In this document: piece after piece, positions 55,956 to 64,000 of the stretch
Layout of the letters: each line of letters begins with the position of its first letter
Position numbering within the stretch: position 1 is the first letter of the stretch
Source: an uncultured Flavobacterium sp.
Lineage (GTDB): Bacteria; Bacteroidota; Bacteroidia; Flavobacteriales; Flavobacteriaceae
Direction of reading: 5' to 3'
Length of the DNA stretch: 64,000 nt
Assembly: GCF_963422545.1 (NCBI RefSeq)
Contig: NZ_OY730244.1
Span: 39,662-103,661, forward strand
Made by a program: the position numbers and the translations under genes
Notes under the pieces: generated by a model
Told to the model about the DNA's origin: nothing
What the model saw: only the letters and a program-made list of their open reading frames with translations
Database searches by the model: none

Positions 55956-58673
55956 TTACTCTAAAACGAGTCCTATTTGTCCATCATCGTCTAATTCTGT
56001 TTCCACCGAATCATCATCTGTAAATTCCGGTGTTTCCGGAACTTCTTCCACAGGTTCTTCATAAGGCAAAGGATCTAAAAGATTAACTTGTTTTAACTTT
56101 TCAGTTGTTAGTTGATTTCCTAATGCTTTAAGCCCTTTTATAGCAATAAAATCCTCTACATCGATATGTAAATCTTCCTTTTGAACTCCTTTTACTTTTG
56201 CATAAACCAATTGTGCTACCGGACGATAATCTGTTGATACAATTTCTAATTGAGAATTTGGGTGGTCAGTTATAAAACTTTCCTCTTTATCTGTTTCAAC
56301 CAGAAAGCGTTTCAAATAATATCGCTCTTTTTCTCCATCATAATAAATCGCCGAAACTGGTTTTTTAGGATTAAATTTCTCCAGGATAATCATATCCTCA
56401 TCAAAATGGGTTGATAATTCAGGAATAATAACCTTCAATTTACCGGTTTGATTAATGATCAAGATTTTATCACTTGGTTTAAATTCGCCTAATAATTCTC
56501 CTCTTGCATCAACGTTTAGACGTTTTACAGTATCATCAAACCAAACTTTTCTTGGCAATAAAGTCGAAATTCCTTTCTCTTTTAATTCGATTTTCTTGAT
56601 TGGATATTTAGTAACTAAATTTCCTTTTGAAGCACGTCCTTTGATTGCTAATTTGGCAAAATCGATATCAAATTTCAATTTTTTGATAGTTCCAATCTGG
56701 CGTAATAAAATTGTTATTACCTCAGCTTCTCCATTTGGATTATGTGAAAAATAAACGACTTGAGAACCTGCCGTTTCATTCGTTAAATCATAAGGTTTAT
56801 CACGTGTTACTCCCGAAACATTAAAACGTTTGATATATGAAGGGCCCGATTTTCCGTCACGATAAATCATGTTGTAAATCGTACGTTTATCGCTCTTGTC
56901 AAAAATCGCAACGTGAATAATATCTTTACCCACAAATGTTTTAGCGTCTACTTTTGTTACAAGCATTTTTCCGTCACGTAAAAACACAATAACATCATCA
57001 ATATCCGAACAATCCGTAAGGTATTCATCTTTTTTCAAGCTTGTTCCAACAAAACCTTCTTCACGGTTTACATAAAGTTTTGTGTTACGTAAAACTACTT
57101 TTGTAGCCTCAACATTATCAAAAACACGAAGTTCTGTTTGGCGCTCGCGGCCTTTTCCGTATTTCTCCTTTAATTTAGTAAAGTAAGCAATCGCAAAATC
57201 AGTTAGATTTTCTAAATTATACTCTACTTCCTTCATTTCGGCTTCTAACTTAGCGATAAAATCATCGGCTTTATCAGAGTCAAAACGTGTAATACGAATC
57301 ATTGGAATCTGAGTTAATCTTTGCAAATCCTCATCGTTAATTTCTCTAACAAATGATTTTTTGAAAGGCTCAAATCTGTCGTACAAATATTTATAAAGGG
57401 ATTCTCTATCTGAATACAATTTGAAATCAATGTACATTTCTTCACGAATGAAGATTTTCTCTAATGTTGAGAAATGCCATTTATTTTTTAATTCTTCTAA
57501 TTGAATTTCTAATTCCTGACGAAGTAAATCAACGGTTCTGTGTGTTGAAATTTTCAACATTTCAGAAACTCCAATAAACAAAGGTTTGTTATCTTCAATA
57601 ACACAACCTAAAGGTGCTACCGAAGTTTCGCAAGCTGTAAAAGCAAACAAAGCGTCTATTGTTTTGTCTGGAGAAACACCCGGGAAAAGATGAATTAAAA
57701 TCTCTACATCAGCAGCAGTATTGTCTTCAATTTTCTTGATTTTGATTTTACCTTTTTCATTGGCTTTCAAAATACTGTCAATCAAAGTCGTTGTATTGGT
57801 TGAAAACGGAATTTGTGTAATCACCAATGTATTTTTGTCTAATTGTGCAATTTTAGCACGCACACGCACACGTCCGCCACGTAACCCGTCATTATAATTT
57901 GACACATCGGCAATACCTTGCGTCATGAAATCAGGATATAAGGTAAAAGCTTTTCCTTTTAGAATTTTGATAGATGCATCAATCAATTCATTAAAGTTGT
58001 GAGGAAGAACTTTAGTCGAAAGACCAACTGCGATTCCCTCTGCTCCTTGTGCCAATAGCAACGGAAACTTTACCGGAAGATTGTTTGGTTCTGCACGACG
58101 ACCGTCATACGAAACGCCCCAATCGGTAATTTTTGGAGAATACAAAACCTCCAAAGCAAATTTAGATAAACGTGCCTCAATGTAACGAGAAGCCGCAGCT
58201 CCATCGCCTGTTAAAATATTTCCCCAGTTTCCTTGGCAATCAATCAATAAATCTTTTTGACCAATTTGCACCATTGCATCACCAATACTCGCATCTCCGT
58301 GTGGGTGATACTGCATAGTGTGTCCTACAACATTGGCAACTTTATTATAACGACCATCATCCAACTCTTTTAAAGAGTGCATAATACGACGCTGAACTGG
58401 TTTAAAACCATCTTCGATCGCCGGAACAGCACGCTCCAGAATTACGTACGAAGCATAATCTAAGAACCAGTCTTTGTACATACCGGTTACTTTCGTAATC
58501 GTGTCCTGTCCCTCTTCTTCTTGATTTTCGTAAAAATGCTGTCCTTCAAAATGTTTAGCATCTACATCGATAATTTCATCATCATCTCCAGCCTGATTGT
58601 CGTCAAGCTGATTTTCTTCAGAATTATTCTCGTCGTCGTTTGGAATTATGTTATCGTCTTCTTCGTCTTTCAT
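55956..58673 (-). CDS. parC: DNA topoisomerase IV subunit A
   Basis: This type IIA topoisomerase subunit breaks and rejoins DNA to unlink chromosomes. The 905-residue protein has an acidic N-terminal extension rich in Asp, Glu and Asn (about 55 residues), then the breakage domain with the catalytic Tyr164 (AASRYIEARLSK) and the QRRIMHSL segment. The C-terminal beta-propeller lacks the gyrase-box form QRRGGKG, which points to topoisomerase IV rather than gyrase. It lies 56 bases after parE on the same strand. Confidence 0.93.
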   Translation of the reverse strand: MKDEEDDNIIPNDDENNSEENQLDDNQAGDDDEIIDVDAKHFEGQHFYENQEEEGQDTITKVTGMYKDWFLDYASYVILERAVPAIEDGFKPVQRRIMHSLKELDDGRYNKVANVVGHTMQYHPHGDASIGDAMVQIGQKDLLIDCQGNWGNILTGDGAAASRYIEARLSKFALEVLYSPKITDWGVSYDGRRAEPNNLPVKFPLLLAQGAEGIAVGLSTKVLPHNFNELIDASIKILKGKAFTLYPDFMTQGIADVSNYNDGLRGGRVRVRAKIAQLDKNTLVITQIPFSTNTTTLIDSILKANEKGKIKIKKIEDNTAADVEILIHLFPGVSPDKTIDALFAFTACETSVAPLGCVIEDNKPLFIGVSEMLKISTHRTVDLLRQELEIQLEELKNKWHFSTLEKIFIREEMYIDFKLYSDRESLYKYLYDRFEPFKKSFVREINDEDLQRLTQIPMIRITRFDSDKADDFIAKLEAEMKEVEYNLENLTDFAIAYFTKLKEKYGKGRERQTELRVFDNVEATKVVLRNTKLYVNREEGFVGTSLKKDEYLTDCSDIDDVIVFLRDGKMLVTKVDAKTFVGKDIIHVAIFDKSDKRTIYNMIYRDGKSGPSYIKRFNVSGVTRDKPYDLTNETAGSQVVYFSHNPNGEAEVITILLRQIGTIKKLKFDIDFAKLAIKGRASKGNLVTKYPIKKIELKEKGISTLLPRKVWFDDTVKRLNVDARGELLGEFKPSDKILIINQTGKLKVIIPELSTHFDEDMIILEKFNPKKPVSAIYYDGEKERYYLKRFLVETDKEESFITDHPNSQLEIVSTDYRPVAQLVYAKVKGVQKEDLHIDVEDFIAIKGLKALGNQLTTEKLKQVNLLDPLPYEEPVEEVPETPEFTDDDSVETELDDDGQIGLVLE

Positions 58674-58729
58674 ATATTTTGTTCAGTATAACTACTAAAA
58701 AATTCTTCTATAATTCTTTTATTCTTCTT

Positions 58730-60601
58730 CTAAACTTCCTCTTCAACCACATCCAACTCCACCTTCAAATTCTTGATGATAAATTCTTGTCTGTCCGGAG
58801 TGTTTTTTCCCATATAGAAAGACAACAATTGCTCAATCGAAGTGTTTTTATCCATCATAATTGGATCAAGGCGAATCGTTTCTCCAATGAAATTCTTGAA
58901 CTCATCTGGCGAAATCTCTCCCAAACCTTTAAATCGGGTGATTTCCGGTTTTGGTTTTAATTTTTCGATGGCATCTCTTCTTTCTTCTTCAGAATAACAA
59001 TAGATGGTTTCTTTCTTGTTTCGAACCCTGAAAAGTGGTGTTTGCAAAATATACAAATGTCCTTCCTTGATTAATTCAGGGAAAAACTGCAAAAAGAAAG
59101 TAATTAACAACAAACGAATGTGCATTCCGTCGACATCAGCATCGGTTGCGATTACGATGTTGTTGTAACGTAGTTTTTCCAGTCCGTCTTCGATATCTAA
59201 AGCTGCCTGAAGCAAGTTGAATTCCTCATTTTCATACACAATTTTCTTGCTCATTCCGTATGAATTCAAAGGCTTACCACGTAAACTGAAAACCGCTTGT
59301 GTATTCACATCACGCGATTTAGTGATAGATCCGGAAGCCGAATCTCCCTCAGTAATAAAAAGCGTGCTTTCTAAGTTTCTTGGATTTTTAGTATCCGGAA
59401 GATGCGCACGACAATCTCTTAATTTTTTATTATGAAGATTGGCTTTTTTAGCGCGATCTGTCGCCAGTTTTCTAATTCCCGATAATTCTTTACGCTCTCT
59501 TTCGGCTTGCAATATTTTACGCAATAATGCTTCTGCAGTTGGAGGGTTTTTATGTAAGTAATTGTCTAATTTATTCTTGATAAAATCGTTTACAAACGTA
59601 CGTACAGAAACCGGTGGAGTTCCGTCATCTGAACCCATATCTGTAGAACCTAATTTGGTTTTGGTCTGCGATTCAAAAACCGGTTCCATCACCTTAATAC
59701 TAATCGCACTCACAATCGATTTACGAACGTCAGATGCTTCAAAGTTTTTGTTGTAAAACTCACGAATGGTTTTTACAATTGCTTCTCTATAAGCAGCTAA
59801 GTGCGTTCCTCCTTGCGTGGTATTCTGACCGTTGACAAAAGAGTGATATTCTTCGCTGTATTGCGTTTTACTATGTGTTAAAGCGATTTCGATATCATGA
59901 TCTTTCAGGTGAATAATTGGATATTCAAGATCTTCTTCGCTGATTGTTTCTTCTAATAAATCACGAAGACCATTCTCAGAAATATATTTTTCTCCGTTAA
60001 AAATAATCGTTAAACCATTGTTTAGATAACAATAGTTTTTGACCATTTTAATCACATATTCCATACGGAATTTGTAATTTTTAAAGATGGTTTCATCTGG
60101 CGTAAAAGTTACTTTTGTTCCTTTTCGCTTTGTTGTATCAACTATATCTTCTTCAAGAACCAGATTTCCTGCTGAAAACTCTGCTCCTTTTTGTTTATCA
60201 TCACGAACAGATTCTACACGAAAATAGTTAGACAAAGCATTTACTGCTTTTGTTCCGACACCATTTAAACCTACTGATTTCTGGAAAGCTTTAGAATCGT
60301 ACTTTCCTCCTGTGTTCATTTTCGAAACAACATCAACCACTTTTCCTAACGGAATTCCACGTCCGTAATCACGAACTGAAACCGTTTTATCTTTGATTGT
60401 CACCTCAATAGTTTTTCCGGAGCCCATTACAAACTCATCGATACAGTTATCTAAAACCTCTTTTAACAGAATATAAATACCATCATCCGGCGAAGATCCA
60501 TCTCCCAATTTTCCGATATACATTCCGGGACGCATACGGATATGTTCTTTCCAATCGAGTGATCGAATATTATCTTCGGTATATTGATTTTGCTCTAGCA
60601 T
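58730..60601 (-). CDS. parE: DNA topoisomerase IV subunit B
   Basis: This ATPase subunit of topoisomerase IV has a GHKL ATPase domain (MRPGMYIG near the N-terminus, DNCIDEF, GRGIPLG) and a TOPRIM domain with STLFITEGDSASGS and DADVDGMHIR. The length is 623 residues from the ATG at 60601; an in-frame start 42 bases upstream has no support. It precedes parC as in other topoisomerase IV operons. Confidence 0.93.
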   Translation of the reverse strand: MLEQNQYTEDNIRSLDWKEHIRMRPGMYIGKLGDGSSPDDGIYILLKEVLDNCIDEFVMGSGKTIEVTIKDKTVSVRDYGRGIPLGKVVDVVSKMNTGGKYDSKAFQKSVGLNGVGTKAVNALSNYFRVESVRDDKQKGAEFSAGNLVLEEDIVDTTKRKGTKVTFTPDETIFKNYKFRMEYVIKMVKNYCYLNNGLTIIFNGEKYISENGLRDLLEETISEEDLEYPIIHLKDHDIEIALTHSKTQYSEEYHSFVNGQNTTQGGTHLAAYREAIVKTIREFYNKNFEASDVRKSIVSAISIKVMEPVFESQTKTKLGSTDMGSDDGTPPVSVRTFVNDFIKNKLDNYLHKNPPTAEALLRKILQAERERKELSGIRKLATDRAKKANLHNKKLRDCRAHLPDTKNPRNLESTLFITEGDSASGSITKSRDVNTQAVFSLRGKPLNSYGMSKKIVYENEEFNLLQAALDIEDGLEKLRYNNIVIATDADVDGMHIRLLLITFFLQFFPELIKEGHLYILQTPLFRVRNKKETIYCYSEEERRDAIEKLKPKPEITRFKGLGEISPDEFKNFIGETIRLDPIMMDKNTSIEQLLSFYMGKNTPDRQEFIIKNLKVELDVVEEEV

Positions 60602-60763
60602 AAAGTAAATTGGATTTTTGGCTAATGTACCATTTATAGTCAAAAAATGAAAGCGTATTTCTTTTTTGTTATGAATAATAACAGCTTTGAATTCTATTTA
60701 AATTGATTTTAAAAAAATACGACCGTTAAAAATATAAAAAATCAGCTTTGAAACAAAATAATA

Positions 60764-61939
60764 CTATTTGATTCCCAGTACTTCTCTTGCCAAATCAATC
60801 ATTTCGGGTGTTCCCGTATTTTTATTCTTCTCATCAGAAAGCTTTACAACTCCCTCCCAATGTCTATTCTCAAGTTTAACTTCGGTCAATTTTATAACCA
60901 TATTCATTGATGGCAAGCCTACATCATTGGTAAAATTGGTTCCAACTCCAAATGACATTTTGATTTTATCTTTACAAAAATCGGCTATGTTTTTTACTTT
61001 ATCATAATTTAGAGAATCTGAGAAAACAATCACTTTAGATTGTGGATCAATCCCCATTTTATTATAATGAGAAATTACTTTTTGCGCAAACTCAATTGGA
61101 TCTCCGCTATCATGACGTACTCCATCAAAAAGTTTAGAGTATTTTTTATCAAATTGGCTGAAGAAAATTTCAGTAGTATAAGTATCTGTCAAAGCAATAC
61201 CCAGATCACCGCCATAAACTTGTGTCCAATGTTCAAGACTCATTAAATTGGCCATTTTGAAACCATATTGCGCAGCATGAAACATGAACCATTCATGTGC
61301 ATGTGTTCCTAAAGGTCGTTTGTTATTGACCATCGCAAAATGAACATTACTGGTACCTATAAAACTTTCAGCACCAAAATTTCGTAACGTATCATTTATC
61401 AAAACATGCACATCGTAAGAATGACGACGTCTTGTTCCAAATTCTAAAATCGAAACTCCAAGCTTATTATAGTTATCAATTTTGTTTTTGGTAAGCTCTT
61501 TTACAGCTTCATCGTTTAAACGAATTAAATGATTGGACTTATAAAAAAGTTCCGAAATTAATGCCATCAACGGCACTTCCCATAAAATTGTACGATACCA
61601 ATAACCCTCAACAGTAACTTTTATATCAGACCCTTCCTGACTGATTTGAACTTCTGACGGATCATAAATATAACCTTGCAAAAAATCAAAATATGTAGGA
61701 TCTAAATAAGGACAATGATGTGATAAATAGAGTTTTTCTTCTTTTGTTAATCGCAAGTCAGCCATGGCATCAACCGATTTTCGAAGTAAATCAGCAAAAC
61801 CCTCCGGAAAAACATGTTTGCCTCTATTTATAAAACCGTAGCGAACTCTTGCCTTTGGAAAAAGTTTTATTACGGTATGCTGCATCGTAAATTTATAGAA
61901 ATCATTGTCTAAAATTGATTTCAGGAAAGTTGTTTCCAT
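60764..61939 (-). CDS. pncB: Nicotinate phosphoribosyltransferase
   Basis: This enzyme converts nicotinate and PRPP to nicotinate mononucleotide in NAD salvage. The 391-residue protein shows LDNDFYKFTMQHTVIKLFP at the start, EFGTRRRHSYDVH, ESFIGTSNVHFAM, GVRHDSGDPIEFA and SFGVGTNFTNDVG, all family motifs. The catalytic His is in TRRRHS. It has no clear partner gene next to it. Confidence 0.95.
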   Translation of the reverse strand: METTFLKSILDNDFYKFTMQHTVIKLFPKARVRYGFINRGKHVFPEGFADLLRKSVDAMADLRLTKEEKLYLSHHCPYLDPTYFDFLQGYIYDPSEVQISQEGSDIKVTVEGYWYRTILWEVPLMALISELFYKSNHLIRLNDEAVKELTKNKIDNYNKLGVSILEFGTRRRHSYDVHVLINDTLRNFGAESFIGTSNVHFAMVNNKRPLGTHAHEWFMFHAAQYGFKMANLMSLEHWTQVYGGDLGIALTDTYTTEIFFSQFDKKYSKLFDGVRHDSGDPIEFAQKVISHYNKMGIDPQSKVIVFSDSLNYDKVKNIADFCKDKIKMSFGVGTNFTNDVGLPSMNMVIKLTEVKLENRHWEGVVKLSDEKNKNTGTPEMIDLAREVLGIK

Positions 61940-62034
61940 AATCTGGTAACTGTATTAATTTTCAAAACCCTAATTGCTAAGGTACGCCAATTCGATAAAA
62001 GAAGAAAACTCTTTAGACAAACAATCAGTTATAT

Positions 62035-63012
62035 CTATTTTGGCACTATTTTAAAAGAAGCTATACTATTTTGATATAAAAAGAAAGTTATATAGTCTCC
62101 CATTTTTTTATCATAAGTAATCTGAAATTCTAATGATCCTCTAACTTCTTTTGGATTTTCGACTTTAGCAGGCTGGCCTCTTTTTAAATAAAAAAATGTA
62201 TCGGCTTTTGAAATATTTTTAATTCTAAAAGTAATTTTATCTCCATCATTTGCTTCGATTATTCCTGAATTAGGACTCAAAATATCGTAATCTCCTTCAA
62301 TTGTTGCATCAAAAATCAAAGGTCCGTTTAAGAAATCGTCCTTGCTTAATTTCTCATTTAAATAAACTCCGGAATCGGGAAAATGCTTTGCAAAAAAGTA
62401 CTTGGGATCTGTATCAAAGTAAACGGAATTAAAATAATTTACCATCATTTTTTTATTACCGTCATAATATCCTTGTCCCCAGGTTACATCAACCAGAATC
62501 CACTTTCTATCTATTTGAACTGTGTTCCAGGCATGGTTTGACTGCGAATTTTGACGGCCAACATCACTTAATAATCGTTTAGAATCACCATGAATAACCT
62601 CTGATTTTAAACCAACTAAAAATGCTAAATGCTGATATAAAAGTGTAAATCCTTCGCAAACTGCTTTTTGAGAATCAAAGGCTTTTTGCCATGTTTTATC
62701 CTTTAATGCTTCTATTTGTTTCTGTTTTTCAGCTTCGTTTCTGTAGCTAAATCTTGTTGATTTTGGAGGATTCAGATACGATTTATAGTCATACTTTATA
62801 TTCAAAGCAATCCAGCTGTAAATTGCTCTTGCTTTGTCATGCTCACTCGCAAAATCTTTTTCGATTCTCTCAGCCAGACTTTCTGTAGAATCAAAATGTT
62901 TGGGGTATTTCCGTACAATATTATCAATCGCATCGTACTTTTGTGAATACGACGAATGCGGAAAAATAAAATTCAGGAAAAGAAATATAAAGGCAATCTT
63001 TTTTAGGGTCAT
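62035..63012 (-). CDS. Transglutaminase-like domain protein, exported
   Basis: This 325-residue protein has a signal peptide (IAFIFLFLNFIFPHSSYSQ) and a transglutaminase/protease-like core at about residues 50-190 with the catalytic triad in SQKAVCEGFTLL (Cys), QSNHAWNTVQI (His) and ILVDVTWGQGYYDG (Asp). A C-terminal beta domain follows. Such proteins act in the periplasm, often as proteases or peptidoglycan-linked enzymes. It starts three bases after the FMN-reductase gene and may be cotranscribed. Confidence 0.82.
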   Translation of the reverse strand: MTLKKIAFIFLFLNFIFPHSSYSQKYDAIDNIVRKYPKHFDSTESLAERIEKDFASEHDKARAIYSWIALNIKYDYKSYLNPPKSTRFSYRNEAEKQKQIEALKDKTWQKAFDSQKAVCEGFTLLYQHLAFLVGLKSEVIHGDSKRLLSDVGRQNSQSNHAWNTVQIDRKWILVDVTWGQGYYDGNKKMMVNYFNSVYFDTDPKYFFAKHFPDSGVYLNEKLSKDDFLNGPLIFDATIEGDYDILSPNSGIIEANDGDKITFRIKNISKADTFFYLKRGQPAKVENPKEVRGSLEFQITYDKKMGDYITFFLYQNSIASFKIVPK

Positions 63013-63015
63013 AGA

Positions 63016-63540
63016 TTAAAAAATAGACTTAATAATGTCTTTTAATTCCTTATCTAACTCCGTATTTGAGATTTTATTTTCTATTAAGTCAAAATTTGCA
63101 TTAAAAGTTGGCAATGAATAAGTGGCTTTTATTTGTGCTCCATATCTAGGTAAAGCATTATTAGCAATTTCTAAAACTGAAGCTCCTCCTCTTGCACCGG
63201 GCGAAGTTGCTAATAACAACATTGGTTTTTGCTGAAAAATTTCTTTCATAATTCTGGAACACCAATCGAAAAGGTTTTTGAATGCGGCAGAATAATTCCC
63301 GTTATTTTCAGCTAAAGAAACAACCAAAAAATCAGCACTTTCAATCTTTTCCAGAAATGCTTTTGCAAGTTCATGCTGACCGATTTCTTTTTCTAAATCG
63401 ACACTAAATAATGGCATTGCAAAATCATTCAAGTCTAAAACTTCTACTTCTGCATTTTCAAATAAACTTGATGCATAAGTTGCAAAATGTTTATTGATTG
63501 AATGCTGACTGTTACTTCCTCCAAAGGCTACAATTTTCAT
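63016..63540 (-). CDS. NADPH-dependent FMN reductase family protein
   Basis: This 174-residue flavodoxin-fold protein shows KIVAFGGSNSQHSINKHFA, then VEVLDLNDFAMPLFS and FLVVSLAENNGNYSAAFKNL, where family members usually have a P-x-Y-N segment. PMLLLATSPGARGGASVLE is the conserved FMN phosphate part. It uses NAD(P)H to reduce FMN, quinones or other acceptors. It precedes the transglutaminase-like gene by three bases. Confidence 0.87.
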   Translation of the reverse strand: MKIVAFGGSNSQHSINKHFATYASSLFENAEVEVLDLNDFAMPLFSVDLEKEIGQHELAKAFLEKIESADFLVVSLAENNGNYSAAFKNLFDWCSRIMKEIFQQKPMLLLATSPGARGGASVLEIANNALPRYGAQIKATYSLPTFNANFDLIENKISNTELDKELKDIIKSIF

Positions 63541-63567
63541 ATATTATTTATTTTGTATTGAATATTG

Positions 63568-63762
63568 TTATTTACCACAAATTTCAATGATTCTAAAGTT
63601 TTCTCCAAGTAAAGTTCGGAATATAATTGCAAAAAGCAACGTGATACTTGCTAAAATGATCATTAAATTTATAACGTAAAATAAAATTTTAGACCTTTTT
63701 TCAAAAAAATATGTAGTCCCTATGGGACATTTTCTTGTGGCGATTATTTCTTTTTCTACCAA
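63568..63762 (-). CDS. Doubtful small membrane ORF overlapping a repeat
   Basis: This 64-codon frame starts with TTG inside the right-end inverted repeat. Its first 20 residues (KCPIGTTY segment) are encoded by the repeat arm at 63711-63729. The remainder has one membrane helix (VINLMIILASITLLFAIIF). I see no homology or ribosome binding site that would confirm it, so it may be a chance frame. Confidence 0.22.
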   Translation of the reverse strand: MVEKEIIATRKCPIGTTYFFEKRSKILFYVINLMIILASITLLFAIIFRTLLGENFRIIEICGK

Positions 63763-63910
63763 TATTTAACTCCTAACGGAGTATCTTTTTTTTATAATTA
63801 TACAACTAATATGCAATCTCTTATCAAGATTAATCCATAAAACTATCTCGTAAAGATTAAATGTTGGTAAAAAAAATAACACCCCATATTTTGTCCCGTA
63901 GGGACTACAT
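63711..63910. repeat. MITE-like nested inverted repeat
   Basis: ATGTAGTCCCTATGGGACA (63711-63729) and its reverse complement with one change (63892-63910) bound a 200-base stretch. Inside, TACCAATATTTAA (63757-63769) faces TTAAATGTTGGTA (63857-63869) with one mismatch, and ACTCCTAACGGAGT forms a small hairpin. No transposase gene is present. The bases beyond it to 64000 show nothing further. Confidence 0.65.
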
Positions 63911-64000
63911 AATTTAAATATTAATTTGAAATTCTTATTTTGAAACTTTCGTAAATAACTGGTCAGTTCCTAAATGTTTAATTTTTAATATATTTCTAAA

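Noticed and set aside
1..64000. CRISPR array, transposase, phage or secretion island, or ribosomal and transfer RNA genes
   Set aside because: No regularly spaced repeats, transposase motifs, phage structural genes or recognisable tRNA/rRNA sequences were found on either strand by eye.

Overview
The window looks like a chromosomal segment of a Flavobacterium-type bacterium (phylum Bacteroidota). The DNA is AT-rich. Many genes are preceded by the Bacteroidetes -7 promoter box TAnnTTTG. Several families are typical of that phylum: the fused CcoNO oxidase subunit, DUF5606, the DUF6452/DUF6048 pair, DUF6095, an outer-membrane beta-barrel receptor with an N-terminal carboxypeptidase-like domain, and short-lipobox lipoproteins. 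I see no tRNA, rRNA, CRISPR array, transposase, integrase or phage gene. All assignments come from reading the sequence by eye, without database searches.

Bases 1-10684 form a micro-aerobic respiration block. A partial hemN is followed, on the minus strand, by a TauE/SafE-like membrane protein and the cbb3 oxidase operon ccoS-ccoNO-ccoQ-ccoP-ccoG-ccoH. The copper ATPase gene ccoI and a divergent Crp/Fnr-family regulator come next. A 16-bp TGAT-N4-ATCA palindrome lies about 41 bases upstream of the inferred ccoS start site, and a weaker copy has the same geometry at ccoI, so the adjacent regulator probably controls the cluster.

Bases 10685-21133 are mainly housekeeping genes: mazG, a DUF5606 gene, def, a FUSC-type membrane protein, an isochorismatase-like hydrolase, mqo, ruvX, a RelE/ParE-type toxin-antitoxin pair, a methyltransferase, a PAS-only protein and dapD.

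Bases 21308-30609 are a very AT-rich surface-glycan (probably lipooligosaccharide core) locus. It holds glycosyltransferases of several folds, a polysaccharide deacetylase, a GT9 heptosyltransferase-like enzyme and a WaaP-like kinase. It also shows decay and duplication: a glycosyltransferase paralogue that has lost its DxD motif, two tandem paralogues of an unassigned glycosyltransferase-like family, and a frameshifted glycosyltransferase remnant between them.

Bases 30728-49362 carry Sua5/YrdC, a cysteine desulfurase, a duplicated-domain lipoprotein, a Smr-domain protein, a cysteine synthesis operon (serine acetyltransferase-cysM), a histidine kinase, rlmD, the DUF6452/DUF6048 pair, a racemase, two methyltransferases, a ZIP transporter, a TonB-type outer-membrane protein and a membrane-anchored AraC-type regulator. 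Bases 49468-64000 carry murQ, small hypothetical genes, a CBS/cNMP/DUF294 protein with an exonuclease, topoisomerase IV (parE, parC), pncB, a periplasmic transglutaminase-like protein and an FMN reductase.

Intergenic gaps from about 31 kb onward are rich in dispersed, strongly palindromic repeats, including a perfect 28-bp hairpin, a 21-bp hairpin, a 33-bp palindrome, a conserved structured element at 52246-52322 and a MITE-like inverted repeat at the right end. I did not find a clearly new multi-gene system. The most unusual signals are the FNR-like protein with an incomplete cysteine set, the degenerating glycan locus and the repeat families.
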